64,000 nt of DNA, from assembly GCF_001186155.3 (NCBI RefSeq), contig NZ_CP016541.2, forward strand, positions 6,676 to 70,675, read 5' to 3'. The position numbers were made by a program, and so were the translations under genes. This DNA comes from Planococcus versutus (lineage in GTDB: Bacteria > Bacillota > Bacilli > Bacillales_A > Planococcaceae). The notes beneath the pieces were generated by a model. That model was not told where the DNA came from. It made no database searches and was given only the letters and a program-made list of their open reading frames with translations. Positions 31,609-40,746 of this stretch are shown piece after piece (the stretch's first letter is position 1; the number at the start of each line of letters is the position of its first letter).

Positions 31609-32694
31609 TTATCTCCCTCGCCGGTAATTCTTGATGCGGTCTATTGTGTTCGAACTTTCTTGGTTCAAATGATGCGTATGTGGCCTGCGCATATCGTTCA
31701 CGTTTGTTTGGTCCGTTTGTTGCGTATGCTGCGGATGATTCCGGTTAACCATTGTTTCATTCACGATGTTTTCGCGGGAAGCACTGTCTTGATTAATCGT
31801 CCGGTTAGATCCGCTGCTTGATGTGGATGAAGCACCTGGCGCAGCAGGTGTATCGGAATGGAATTCGCCCCCACCAGAAGCGCCGCTCGTATTCGAGGTC
31901 ACGTTTCTGGTGCCTTGTGTCGTGTTGCCTTGTGTTTCGTTCACCCTGACGTTTTCATCAATCGTTTGATCACCGCCAGAGCAGTTGATGGTAGTGGTGC
32001 TTTGTTGACGCGCAGAAGGACCACTGCTGGTTTTAGTGCGGTTTGGTCCTACCGTTGACGCTGGAGCCGTTGCAGAGTTGCTTGGATTCGGACTTGCTGT
32101 CATACGCGGACCAGAAGTGGAACTTCCTGCTGAGCTGTCACGAACTGCGGAATTGCCTTCTTTTTGTTCATGGATGCTTTCAAGTTCGTCATCTGTTCCA
32201 GCTGTTGGGTGTTCCATACGCTGGTTCTGGATACTGCCAGTAGTCACTGCCGGTGATGATCTGCCACTTGTACGATTTGTATCGTTTAGCGATGGAGCAG
32301 AACCACTTGAACCAACCAATCTTGGACTAGCTCCAGAAGCGTTAGAATCGCTGCTTTCTAAATCATTTGGCGAAGGTATTTGTCCTCCAACTGCTCCCGC
32401 ACCTTGTGGGGGCTCCTGAGGCCCTTTTTCATTGCCTGGTAAAATAACTCTTCCTGAATGTGTGTGTCTAAGAGAGGTCCCATCATTTCCAACAGTTTTA
32501 TTTGATTCCGTACTTCCTGTTGTGTTTTCTTTCGAAAGTTCACTGTCATCATTCGGAGAAGGTAACTGTCCGTTTTTCTCACTATTTTCCTTTTCATCTG
32601 ATTCCATATGAGGTCCCTTTTGGCCAGCTGACCCACTAGCATGTGCTAAATCAGCGGAAATTTCACTGCCAGCCAAGCCGGTCTGAGTCCCCCT
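31609..32694 (-). CDS. Low-complexity tail of the VirB6-like protein, in the -1 frame
   Basis: An open frame of about 360 codons rich in Ser, Asn, Thr and Gly (repeats of SPND, NTTG, SGSA) that ends in DRIKNYRRGR. It has only a TTG at 32676 and no convincing ribosome binding site. It begins inside the end of the virB6-like gene, one frame back. The 0 frame ends ENATSPNDSAKKGG...; the -1 frame continues QTGLAGSEISADLAHASG with the same SPND motif. VirB6-like proteins often carry such disordered tails. A -1 slip at the A6G5 run (32699-32689), or an indel there, would join the two. Confidence 0.6.
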   Translation of the reverse strand, partial: RGTQTGLAGSEISADLAHASGSAGQKGPHMESDEKENSEKNGQLPSPNDDSELSKENTTGSTESNKTVGNDGTSLRHTHSGRVILPGNEKGPQEPPQGAGAVGGQIPSPNDLESSDSNASGASPRLVGSSGSAPSLNDTNRTSGRSSPAVTTGSIQNQRMEHPTAGTDDELESIHEQKEGNSAVRDSSAGSSTSGPRMTASPNPSNSATAPASTVGPNRTKTSSGPSARQQSTTTINCSGGDQTIDENVRVNETQGNTTQGTRNVTSNTSGASGGGEFHSDTPAAPGASSTSSSGSNRTINQDSASRENIVNETMVNRNHPQHTQQTDQTNVNDMRRPHTHHLNQESSNTIDRIKNYRRGR

Positions 32695-33986
32695 TTTTTC
32701 GCACTGTCATTCGGAGATGTGGCATTTTCAGTAGCTGCTCCATTCTTATTCTGACGACCTGCCAGTTTCTCACCCTGTCCATTCTCTTCTTCAGAACTGC
32801 CAGAACCACGGAAGCGGCTCATGGTGTTCATTGCCGCTCCACCGGCACCGGAAATCAACTTGCCACCGGCATAAGCTCCTGCCAAGACACCCCAGCCGTT
32901 TTTAAGACCGGCATCGATGCCGAATAAGCGCTCCACAATGTTCGGTCCATCTATAACGGCGACCGAGAAAGCGATTAAGGCAATCAAATAGGCCAAGCCA
33001 TCCAATTCAGCAGCTACGTACGCAGTGCCAATCATATAGATCTTCATGGAGAGAAAAATCAAGATAATCACGAGAAACGTATTCAAAATGGATTGCATGA
33101 TTTTTTTCGTTTTTTGTCCATCGTGTATATCGGCTGGAGCCACAAGTAAGGCCAGGATGTAGTTGAATGTTAATTCAAAAGACAGCCTGGCCAATTTGTA
33201 TGCGATTGAGAAAAGCGTAAATGCCATAACAGCTAGGGTCGTCAATAATGTGAGCCAGTTGATATTATAGCGGTAATAGAATTCGTTTGTCCAAGGCATC
33301 AATGTGCTGTCTTCGAGCTCTACCAATTCTTTCTCAGTGATGGACCAAGTTAATTTATGTGATACAATATCTCTTCCTTCCGGTGTTAATTCTAACTCAT
33401 CTCTTTTTGCATCCAGCTTTTCTGTGACAGAAAGGTGGGCAATCATGGAAAGCGGAAGTGTATTCGGTGGATCGAGTTCGGTTGTTTCCCAATCCTTTTT
33501 ATCGAACTCCAATAAATCTGTGAGCTGCCTTGAAATGATGTTGTCAGATAAAGAGCCTTCGCCTTCATCATATAATTCACTCGTATTGATGGCGTTGATG
33601 GCACCATCCGTAAATTCGTTGGCCTTGCCCATCCCTTGAGACAGCGCCACTACAATAGCCAGCGCAATAAACAAATTCATGGCTATGCCTTCGCGATCAA
33701 ATTTCTTCTGGAATATTAGCAAGTAACCGGTATAAAGCAGACTGAACGCTAAAAGAATGTACAAAAAAGGACGTATCGTGTCAACGAACGTCGCAATTTC
33801 TGGATTTTGAAAGAATTGTTTGACGAGCAGTACTTCGTCTGTCACTTTTTCGAGTCCATCTACTATAAAGGCAAGTCCTTTAACAAACACCCACCCCAAC
33901 CAGCGAACCATGTCGCTGATTGCGGTGCCGATGCTTAAAAACTCACTGAATTCTTCAATTTTTTCTACAATTTCTGTATCTTTCAT
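32646..33986 (-). CDS. VirB6/TrbL-like membrane protein
   Basis: A 446-residue polytopic membrane protein, the channel core of the type IV system. Hydrophobic helices lie at about residues 20-42, 65-86, 95-112, 232-255, 268-290, 300-318 and 325-345, then a Gly-rich AGAYAGGKLISGAGG segment and a disordered tail. GGAGAGTGAAGTAGA precedes the ATG. The frame stops at 32646 with an odd end (RPAWLAVKFPLI), and the tail seems to continue in the -1 frame (31609-32694), giving a product near 790 residues if joined. Confidence 0.75.
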   Translation of the reverse strand: MKDTEIVEKIEEFSEFLSIGTAISDMVRWLGWVFVKGLAFIVDGLEKVTDEVLLVKQFFQNPEIATFVDTIRPFLYILLAFSLLYTGYLLIFQKKFDREGIAMNLFIALAIVVALSQGMGKANEFTDGAINAINTSELYDEGEGSLSDNIISRQLTDLLEFDKKDWETTELDPPNTLPLSMIAHLSVTEKLDAKRDELELTPEGRDIVSHKLTWSITEKELVELEDSTLMPWTNEFYYRYNINWLTLLTTLAVMAFTLFSIAYKLARLSFELTFNYILALLVAPADIHDGQKTKKIMQSILNTFLVIILIFLSMKIYMIGTAYVAAELDGLAYLIALIAFSVAVIDGPNIVERLFGIDAGLKNGWGVLAGAYAGGKLISGAGGAAMNTMSRFRGSGSSEEENGQGEKLAGRQNKNGAATENATSPNDSAKKGGLRPAWLAVKFPLI

Positions 33987-34032
33987 TCTACTTCACTCTC
34001 CTGTAATCCTAAGAACCGTATAGTCCTTGTTG

Positions 34033-34431
34033 TTACTGATGGAGTTTCACAAAGTGAGTGAGCTCTTCAGTCAAACGTGTACCCTCATAGCTTTCTACTT
34101 CAAAACTCCCTTTTACTTTATTGTCTTCGACATAATAAAGTTCATTGTAAGTATCAAAGCCATCAAAAGGCAATACAGGGCGATTATCTTCTGCACCTTC
34201 TTCCGACTGATAAACGTTGTATATGCCAATTTCAATTTCTTCGCTCTCAGCTACACCCTTTACATATTCTTCGAATTCTTCGCCGTTGTCATTCACAACC
34301 AGGAGAAATCCATTCTTATCTTCTTCCATATATTCTTTTACATCTTCAACGTAAATCTGCTTGAAGTATTCTTTTTCGCCACAGCCGACCAACATCAGAA
34401 CGGCAGTCAACAGAATAACCATTTTTTTCAT
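34033..34431 (-). CDS. Transfer-operon lipoprotein
   Basis: A 132-residue lipoprotein: MKKMVILLTAVLMLVGC with the lipobox cysteine at residue 17. The mature part is acidic and beta/alpha mixed with no domain I know. I chose ATG 34431 after AGGAGTGATTTTA; the longer reading to 34470 lacks this. It lies between the VirB6-like and VirD4 genes. In Gram-positive conjugation systems lipoproteins at this position may work in entry exclusion or in the channel; neither can be read from the sequence. Confidence 0.65.
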   Translation of the reverse strand: MKKMVILLTAVLMLVGCGEKEYFKQIYVEDVKEYMEEDKNGFLLVVNDNGEEFEEYVKGVAESEEIEIGIYNVYQSEEGAEDNRPVLPFDGFDTYNELYYVEDNKVKGSFEVESYEGTRLTEELTHFVKLHQ

Positions 34432-34473
34432 TAAAATCACTCCTATATAGTAATTATGAGAATGCGTCACTGC

Positions 34474-34692
34474 CTATAATTGATTCACCAGTAAGTCCTT
34501 AATCGTCATATCCAGTTGATCATCGAACTTTTCAACCAATGTCACATGCTTCTTCTTTCCGCTTTCGAGATCCTTTTCTTTATAGACCGTCAACATTCCA
34601 TCTATCAGTTTAACAGTTAACACGTCCCCTGCATTGAGCCGATTTTCACGGGTTAACAAATAGCGGTCCAGCTGTTCCAGCTTCACATTCAT
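34474..34692 (-). CDS. Small protein coupled to VirD4
   Basis: A 72-residue soluble protein, MNVKLEQLDRYLLTREN..., with a beta-rich centre (GDVLTVKLIDGMLTVYKEK). Its ATG overlaps the stop codon of the virD4 gene (ATGA), so translation is coupled. No family recognised. It may be a small accessory of the coupling protein by position. Confidence 0.6.
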   Translation of the reverse strand: MNVKLEQLDRYLLTRENRLNAGDVLTVKLIDGMLTVYKEKDLESGKKKHVTLVEKFDDQLDMTIKDLLVNQL

Positions 34693-37250
34693 TTGGTTAC
34701 ACGCTCCTGTTCTTCTTTTAGTTTCGTTAAGACGCCGTTTATCTTCGTTAAAATGACAGAACAGAACTTGTCTTCGAATTGGTGAGTACTGGCCAAGACG
34801 AATTCCCGAAAGTCGATGATGCCCATATCCAGGTAGTGTTCCGGATTTTCAGTGTCTATATTTCGAAGGAAAGTGCTATTGAAGAGGTGCTCTACTTTGT
34901 AATGCTCGTTCACATACTCATTGAATGCTGCTTCTTTTTGCATGTCGGCTTTTCGTTTCTGGTGTCTATTGGACCTGCTGTTCTGTTTGGTCGAAGCAAC
35001 CTCCGCTTCAACCATTTTTTGTTTTTCTCGCAACTGCTTTTGTTCCTCCTGCCTCTTCAGAGAACCCTTTTTGACCGTCTGTAAGTTGTCGGCAAAGTTA
35101 TTGGTGTAGAAGGAAGCGCGCAGCTGATTCAGATCGGTCATGGAATGTTCGCACGGGATGTCGATGTCATTAATGGAGTTATCGGTGTTGTAGAACTCCG
35201 ACAGGTATTCCCAGCGGTATTTCAATGCGGTTTTGCCAGTCAAGAAAATCGGGTAAGACTTGATTCGTTTCCGCTCCTTATCTTGCCGTTTGATAATGCG
35301 GATCACAATCATCTCTCCTTCTTTCAGTCCCATGACTTCCGTAGCCGTCATTAGTCTTCTAGAATCCACGCTTTCTGTTTTAGATTTACTCATGGACAGA
35401 GTCTGGCCGGAGCGGGACTTGGTGAGGATGGTTTCTTCTCCCAGCTTCTTGGAAATCAATTCAGCTGTTGATTCATCCGCGGTCAACAAATAGAGCGTAT
35501 TCCCACAGTTTCCGTCAATGGTCTTCCAATCGTCGCCATACAGGTTCTCCAACTGGGCATACGCTTGGATAACCAAGTTAAAACGGATATTCCGCCCGAG
35601 ACAGACGGTCACAATATTGGCCATGCCTTCAATCGCCGGCATGTTTCCGAATTCATCGAGGATGAAAATAACTTCCCGGTGGCATTTACCACCTTCTGAA
35701 TTCGAAGCAATGCGGGCCAAGTTGGTATAGACTTGCTTCACATAGAGCGAAGCAATGACATTCAACGTAGCATCGTAATCGGGTACAATCATGAATACTG
35801 CTGTTGGCTTGTCGAAGTCCATGATGGCCATCATTTCAACGTTCGCATTGTTCACTTCATATTCTAGGAGTCCTTCGTGAACTTTCTCTTTATCTTTCCG
35901 CTCCCGCGTAATCAATCCGGTGATGTTCACCACGGTTACCTTTTTTTCAGCCGTTATCGTAAAGGAATCACCAACCTGTAGCGGGTTCTTATGGAATAAC
36001 GTAAACATGCCATCCGCATCCGTTCGAATCGTCGCTGTTTTATTCCCAGAAAAGATCACATGGATTCGCGTGTCGGGTGCGGCCTTTCCTTTGATCCAAC
36101 GCGAAAACCCGATTTTGGACATGTCGTATGAATTACGGGAGGTCAGTTTAGCCGTGCCATCGAGCGTGAAAACACCGAGTTTGGCATTCGCGTTGGCCAA
36201 AATACTAGCTCTGGTTTGCCCACTGGAGAAGTTGATGGTGGCGTACTGCATTTTAGCCGGATGATTTTCTGGAAACTTGGAAAAGAAATCATCTAGGGCA
36301 CTGACTTCCTCCCCATCTTCATTTTTCATCATCCGCGTGCCCAAATCCGAGAGCATCAATGCCACATTGTACATGTTAATCTTTTCCCGCTCCATTTTGC
36401 ATTGCTCGCACAACGCCAGAATCAGCGCGGTGCATAAATCCGTTGCCGAGTTCGCCCAGAAGGGATCTTTCGCTTTCGGATCGTGATAGAGCATAAAGGC
36501 TACGGAGCGGGCGTATTGTTGGGATAACGAAAAGTTGCCTTCCATAAACGCGTCAATGGTGAGCTGCAGTAGATTGTAGGACATACTCTGAATCGGATTC
36601 ATCAGATTCAGCACTTCGACATGGTAACCGAGTCCTTCGAGCGTTTCTTTAGAGGCGGCGTATAGCTCGCCTTTGGGATCGTTTAAAATCATGCTGGCTT
36701 GTTGTTCTGCGCGGCTGTAAATGTCGATGGCTGAAAAGACGAATGTTTCGCCTTTCCCGCTTCGAGTCGTCCCAATTACCATGTTGTTTACCGGACTGTC
36801 GTCGATAAAGAGTCTTTTTTTATAGCGACCTACGGGCACCCCACCATTCCCGTTGAACCGCTCCCCTTTTTCGGGAACATCTCGGTATTGGTCTTGGATT
36901 TCCTTAAACGTGGTAAAACGGGCACTGCCCTTTTGTTCTTTCTTAATTTGACCGTAGTTTGTGATGTATTTGAAGACCAGGACTGCAGCCGCTATGAATG
37001 AAACCAGAAACAGCACGACATAAACAGCCGACGCTGTACCCAGGAACGGAAAACTGTAAATCATGGATGTTGTCAGATTGACCGATTCGGGTTCAAGTAA
37101 ATTACCGGTGCCAAGTGTTTTTTGGAATACTTCGGCTACCACATTCACCAAAAAGTTCAGTGTAAGAAAAAAGAATGTGAATGAACCGGCTAGGATCAGC
37201 AATGGAATCCCAATCTTTTTCAGGTAAAAGGTAAAACGGTCATTAAACAT
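34689..37250 (-). CDS. virD4: VirD4-type coupling protein
   Basis: An 853-residue type IV coupling protein that brings the relaxase-DNA complex to the channel. Two N-terminal membrane helices (about 14-38 and 65-88) are followed by Walker A NMVIGTTRSGKGETFVF near residue 160 and Walker B REVIFILDEFGNMP near residue 530. An insertion of about 120 residues lies between them, as in other Gram-positive VirD4 proteins. The C-terminal 100 residues are charged and helical (RQEEQKQLREKQKMVEAE). GGGGGAGGCAATTAGAGC precedes the ATG. Confidence 0.92.
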   Translation of the reverse strand: MFNDRFTFYLKKIGIPLLILAGSFTFFFLTLNFLVNVVAEVFQKTLGTGNLLEPESVNLTTSMIYSFPFLGTASAVYVVLFLVSFIAAAVLVFKYITNYGQIKKEQKGSARFTTFKEIQDQYRDVPEKGERFNGNGGVPVGRYKKRLFIDDSPVNNMVIGTTRSGKGETFVFSAIDIYSRAEQQASMILNDPKGELYAASKETLEGLGYHVEVLNLMNPIQSMSYNLLQLTIDAFMEGNFSLSQQYARSVAFMLYHDPKAKDPFWANSATDLCTALILALCEQCKMEREKINMYNVALMLSDLGTRMMKNEDGEEVSALDDFFSKFPENHPAKMQYATINFSSGQTRASILANANAKLGVFTLDGTAKLTSRNSYDMSKIGFSRWIKGKAAPDTRIHVIFSGNKTATIRTDADGMFTLFHKNPLQVGDSFTITAEKKVTVVNITGLITRERKDKEKVHEGLLEYEVNNANVEMMAIMDFDKPTAVFMIVPDYDATLNVIASLYVKQVYTNLARIASNSEGGKCHREVIFILDEFGNMPAIEGMANIVTVCLGRNIRFNLVIQAYAQLENLYGDDWKTIDGNCGNTLYLLTADESTAELISKKLGEETILTKSRSGQTLSMSKSKTESVDSRRLMTATEVMGLKEGEMIVIRIIKRQDKERKRIKSYPIFLTGKTALKYRWEYLSEFYNTDNSINDIDIPCEHSMTDLNQLRASFYTNNFADNLQTVKKGSLKRQEEQKQLREKQKMVEAEVASTKQNSRSNRHQKRKADMQKEAAFNEYVNEHYKVEHLFNSTFLRNIDTENPEHYLDMGIIDFREFVLASTHQFEDKFCSVILTKINGVLTKLKEEQERVTK

Positions 37251-37275
37251 GCTCTAATTGCCTCCCCCTCTTCAG

Positions 37276-38397
37276 TTATAGTGCAGCCAGTTCCTCTTTT
37301 TTCTTTTTCAATTCAGCATTGAGGGCTTTAATCGCCTTGGTATCCTTCTTCGCGTCTTTTTTTGCATCTGCTAAGTTAGTCTCAAGAGTTTTGATTTCGG
37401 CAGTCAGCACCTCGTGCAAATCGATTTTCTGCTTCAATTCGTCGCTGTTGTTGTTATTTAGTTCTACTTTTGCCTCTTCGATCTTCCCGAGCTTCAGGAG
37501 ACCGTAGGTTTTCATTTCAGAACGTTCAACCGTCATGTTAATCGAAGGAAGGTTCATTATTAGTTTGTAATCCCCTTCAAAGTAAGCCAAATCGAATCGC
37601 GCTTCGTTTGTGGGGTACAGTTGGTTAAATTCGTTGATTTTCTGGGTCTTTTCCGCTTTGTCCAATTGTGGATTCTTCAGGATGAGTGTTTCTACATACA
37701 CGGTATCCTCCATGATTTGGACAGCTTTTTCAAATTCGCTCTTCTTCAAATAAAGAGTAGCTAGGATCCGTTTTTGACTTTCGGTTAACTCCTCTTTTGC
37801 CTCGAGGGATGTTAGGAATATCTCCTCTTCTCCTAAAAGACCGTACTCATAGGTTTCAATGGTTTCTTCCTGCTGACTGACAATGCTGCGCCCTTCCTCT
37901 AGAGCCTCCTCATATTGGGCTTTCTGCAGGAAGTACAAAACTCCGAGGAACAGCAGCCCCACTCCTAAGACAGCGACGAGTGAATACACCGTGACCCGCT
38001 GCCACTTCTTTAATCGAGAAATGCGATCTTTATTGACGTTGATCAGCGCGCGATCTATTTTCTCTTCTTTCTTGAATTCTTCTGGCGTTAGCTTTTCAAG
38101 CTGTTCCAGCAAAAACAGCTTGTCCGCCTGTTTTTCTTTGTCGACACGGATTTTTGTCGCCTTGTCTTTGATTTGATGGTAAATGTTCGGGTAATCATAG
38201 GAGCCAAAGTTGAACACGCCCTTATAAAGATCGAGACCGTCTTTCCCAATCACAAAAAACTCAGCAGTGGCTTCACGTTGTTCATTCCGGTACGTCAATT
38301 CCAATTCATGTGTCAGTGCAACCGCTTGACCAAATTCAATCTTTTCATGATTCGCGATGGCGTCGGCTGGTGCGCCTACAAATAGTATCTTTAACAT
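37276..38397 (-). CDS. Single-pass membrane protein with cytosolic and TPR-like outer parts
   Basis: A 373-residue protein. Residues 1-135 are cytosolic and end in a basic stretch (RISRLKKWQR). One helix spans about 139-160. The outer part is helical with TPR-like repeats (ILATLYLKKSEFEKAVQIME, YGLLKLGKIEEAKVEL) and ends in a Lys/Ala-rich coiled coil. The order resembles EssB/YukC of type VII secretion, but I do not see enough sequence likeness to name it. AAAGGAGAACTGTTCA precedes the ATG. It lies between the pilin-like and coupling protein genes. Confidence 0.6.
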   Translation of the reverse strand: MLKILFVGAPADAIANHEKIEFGQAVALTHELELTYRNEQREATAEFFVIGKDGLDLYKGVFNFGSYDYPNIYHQIKDKATKIRVDKEKQADKLFLLEQLEKLTPEEFKKEEKIDRALINVNKDRISRLKKWQRVTVYSLVAVLGVGLLFLGVLYFLQKAQYEEALEEGRSIVSQQEETIETYEYGLLGEEEIFLTSLEAKEELTESQKRILATLYLKKSEFEKAVQIMEDTVYVETLILKNPQLDKAEKTQKINEFNQLYPTNEARFDLAYFEGDYKLIMNLPSINMTVERSEMKTYGLLKLGKIEEAKVELNNNNSDELKQKIDLHEVLTAEIKTLETNLADAKKDAKKDTKAIKALNAELKKKKEELAAL

Positions 38398-38468
38398 TGA
38401 ACAGTTCTCCTTTAGCTAGTTAATAGAAAAAAGCCACTCATTCCGAAGCGGCTCTTCCTCTGTACTTA

Positions 38469-38696
38469 TTAAAATTTAATGTTGCTGTCAATGCCTTCTG
38501 CAAGCCCATAAGCTCCCATCACAATGACCAACCCGACGGCTGCACCGATAAACCAACCGATGGCTTTCCCACGTCCGCGATCTCCACCCAGCATCAACGT
38601 GAACCCACCGATACAAAAAGCGATAGCTGCAGCAATCAACCCTAATCGTTGGGCCCATTCCAATATACTTAAACCCGTTTCGATTAATCCATCCAT
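38469..38696 (-). CDS. VirB2-like pilin or small channel protein
   Basis: A 75-residue protein with two helices (about residues 15-34 and 46-64) joined by a short basic loop GGDRGRGKAIG. This is the shape of VirB2/TrbC pilins and of the small membrane subunits of Gram-positive type IV systems. GGAGGGGTTTAA precedes the ATG. It is the second gene of the operon. The functional name rests on size, helix pattern and place. Confidence 0.65.
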   Translation of the reverse strand: MDGLIETGLSILEWAQRLGLIAAAIAFCIGGFTLMLGGDRGRGKAIGWFIGAAVGLVIVMGAYGLAEGIDSNIKF

Positions 38697-38723
38697 TTAA
38701 ACCCCTCCTTTGCCGTTTATCTC

Positions 38724-38915
38724 TTAGTTTTGTGAACCCGTGCTAGGACTTGCGGCTTTCCGCTCTTTCTTCAAGAGGTTCATTAACAACGGAATGTTTT
38801 CAGCAATCACTTCTTGATGCTTCTCCTCTAACCAGTCGTCGTAATCTTTGCCGTTATAAGCAAGGAGGTGCTCGGCATTTGTCTTCAGTTCTTTTTGCTC
38901 TTTTGTTGCTGCCAT
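38724..38915 (-). CDS. Small first gene of the transfer operon
   Basis: A 63-residue charged helical protein, MAATKEQKELKTNAEHLLAY... ending SPSTGSQN. I chose ATG 38915, preceded by AAAGGCGG; a reading to 38954 would run into the MITE-like element. No family recognised. The element at 38945-39203 separates it from the Xre gene, so the element may have changed how the operon is driven. Confidence 0.6.
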   Translation of the reverse strand: MAATKEQKELKTNAEHLLAYNGKDYDDWLEEKHQEVIAENIPLLMNLLKKERKAASPSTGSQN

Positions 38916-38944
38916 TTCTAAAACCGCCTTTCGATTTGGTAGGT

Positions 38945-39203
38945 AGTAGCACACCCTTAAGAACAGTAATGTTCGGCGAATTTATAGCAGGTTCATTCGC
39001 TAACTCTCTGCAGCCTATAGCTGCAGCGCACAAGGTTTTTAGGGTACCCTAGAACTATAATCTGGCAACGGAACAACAGCCAATTTTAGGCGACTTTGGC
39101 CAAACCATTTCGTCGTATATCCATACCGCAAGTTGCCATCTGCGACAGACACGAACTATGAAGTTGTTTTGGTGTTGCTTACTGTTCTTAAGGGTGTGCT
39201 ACT
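38945..39203. mobile_element. 259-bp MITE-like element with perfect 25-bp terminal inverted repeats
   Basis: The ends at 38945-38969 and 39179-39203 are perfect inverted repeats starting AGTAGCACACCC and continuing TTAAGAACAGTAA. No open frame of note lies inside, so it would need a transposase elsewhere. No clear target duplication is visible. It lies 7 bases after the xre stop and 29 bases before the first transfer gene. Confidence 0.7.
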
Positions 39204-39210
39204 GACTTAC

Positions 39211-39702
39211 TTACTTAATTTTTTTGATGCCCGCTATTTTCATCAAGTCATCGTGCTGATTTTTTCGTTTGGCCAGCAGTCGTTTTTCTGAAATCACTGA
39301 GCGCGTGCGATAATAGAGATCCGTGATATGACGAACGTCTCCGGATTCTTTCTCTACACCGACTGCCCCCTTCAATTCATACGTTTTTCCCTCGAATGTT
39401 TTTAAACTGGACGCTGACGCTAAATCGTATAAATAAAACCTCTCTGCCATCTGGTGATTCCTCGCTTCCATGTTCTTATCCTTAAAGAGAATAGATTCCC
39501 AAGGAAAATTCCTCATGGGAATTCCCAGTGATTCCACTACCAGCCGTACATTTTGAGCGGACGGGTTTTCATTCTTCCGCCGCTCCCACATGCTGATGGT
39601 GCTTTGCGGAATCTGGTTGCCGGTCCTATCGGATAACTCAGACTGAGAAATACCGAGTGCCACCCGCTGTTCCTTGATCCAGTCGCCAAACCATACCGAC
39701 AT
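39211..39702 (-). CDS. Xre-family regulator heading the transfer operon
   Basis: A 163-residue regulator with an N-terminal helix-turn-helix (WIKEQRVALGISQSELSDRTG then QSTISMWERRKNENPS), the Cro/C1 type. The C-terminal 90 residues are basic and of unknown fold. GGGAGGGGGAGGAG precedes the ATG. A long palindrome lies upstream (39761-39812), probably its operator, so autorepression and control of the transfer operon are likely. The MITE-like element directly after the gene may now separate it from that operon. Confidence 0.8.
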   Translation of the reverse strand: MSVWFGDWIKEQRVALGISQSELSDRTGNQIPQSTISMWERRKNENPSAQNVRLVVESLGIPMRNFPWESILFKDKNMEARNHQMAERFYLYDLASASSLKTFEGKTYELKGAVGVEKESGDVRHITDLYYRTRSVISEKRLLAKRKNQHDDLMKIAGIKKIK

Positions 39703-39760
39703 CTCCTCCCCCTCCCTTCTGGTGTATGATGCGGATCATCGTTGATTAGTCAGAGTCTAA

Positions 39761-39812
39761 CAGTATACCGATATTATTTCAACAGTATGCTGTTAATAAT
39801 ATCGGTATACTG
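39761..39812. promoter_or_regulatory. Nested palindromic operator upstream of xre
   Basis: Perfect 18-bp arms CAGTATACCGATATTATT and AATAATATCGGTATACTG surround a 16-bp centre that is itself palindromic (AACAG-TATG-CTGTT). CAGTAT/ATACTG half-sites recur inside. It stands 59 bp before the xre start codon. Confidence 0.65.
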
Positions 39813-40152
39813 ATACAAAAGTAGGGGTAAGTCATAAGATTAGGATTTTCAGAAAAAAGCTGTTTATCGAATTTAGCAAAAAAAATGATTGGATAAGGGA
39901 GTTAAAAGTAACAATTTCTTAAAAATAGGAAGTTATCGAATGTAGGCAGTAGGAGAATACACCCCCTCGCAATGACCATCTGATCATTTTTAACTTTTGA
40001 TCTTTTTTCTTGAAAAAGGTCTATTACCATTGTTAGCACTTCTTGTTTGATGGTAAAATATCTTGGATTAAAGATTTCTTAATGACCTGCGAATTCTATG
40101 GCGTCTGAAAATTCAAGATAATGATTAGAATGTGAATGAGATGAGGTATTGT
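39813..40152. other. Intergenic stretch between divergent regulators
   Basis: No protein-like frame. It lies between the two Xre-type genes and must hold the promoter of the plus-strand one. I cannot name a convincing -35/-10 pair. Confidence 0.35.
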
Positions 40153-40377
40153 ATGCAAATTGATGAGGCCGTAACGACTCGTATCCAGCAGCTACTGACT
40201 GAAAGAGGATGGACAACCAATGAATTGATTAAACGCTCTGGTGTAAAACAATCAACCATATCTGAAATCATGGCTGGTAGATCTAAGTTTCCACGAATTA
40301 GTACCATTAAAAAGATAGCTCATGGTTTTGGAATGACATTATCGGAGTTTTTCAACCATAAAATGTTTGAAGATTAA
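40153..40377 (+). CDS. Small Xre-family regulator
   Basis: A 74-residue helix-turn-helix protein of the Cro/C1 type: IQQLLTERGWTTNELIKRSGVKQSTISEIMAGRSKFPRIS, then a short dimer helix. Apart from that there is no second domain. ATG 40153 is favoured (GAGG 8 bases before); ATG 40132 is possible. It faces away from the transfer regulator. It may set plasmid copy or partition gene levels; the target cannot be read here. Confidence 0.75.
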   Translation: MQIDEAVTTRIQQLLTERGWTTNELIKRSGVKQSTISEIMAGRSKFPRISTIKKIAHGFGMTLSEFFNHKMFED

Positions 40378-40437
40378 GTATGTTGCTGACTAAGTAAAAA
40401 TTTACGGATATGTATTTGTTAAATAATAGAAAATACA

Positions 40438-40472
40438 AAAAGGGCTGAGAATCATTTCTCAGCCCTTTTAGT
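40438..40472 (+). terminator. Terminator after the small Xre gene
   Basis: AAAGGGCTGAGAA-TCA-TTTCTCAGCCCTTTT: a long GC-containing stem with a short loop and a T tail, 60 bases past the stop. Confidence 0.85.
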
Positions 40473-40746
40473 TTGCTCTATAAATATTTATTTTATTTGA
40501 AGTTCATTCTAATTTTTTCATTTTTAGTCCAAGATAATAGTTCACTTAATAGTTCAAAGTTATATATTTTACTATTCAGCAGGTATATACGAGTATATCA
40601 GCATGCTAGCATACTTTAGATTAATCAATTAAAAGATTATCTAAAAGAAGTAGAAATATCTACCTAACAAAAGTAGAATTATCCACTTTCGTTAGGTAGA
40701 TATTTGTTAGAATGAATGTGTGAATAACTCTTTTTGCTAAATAATA
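40473..40746. other. Intergenic stretch downstream of the parB-like gene, with one array motif
   Basis: It holds a copy of GTAGAAATATCTAC at 40650-40663 and a hairpin CTACCTAAC to GTTAGGTAG that may end the par operon. The motif is the one repeated at 42170-42721, so it may be a second partition site. Confidence 0.5.
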
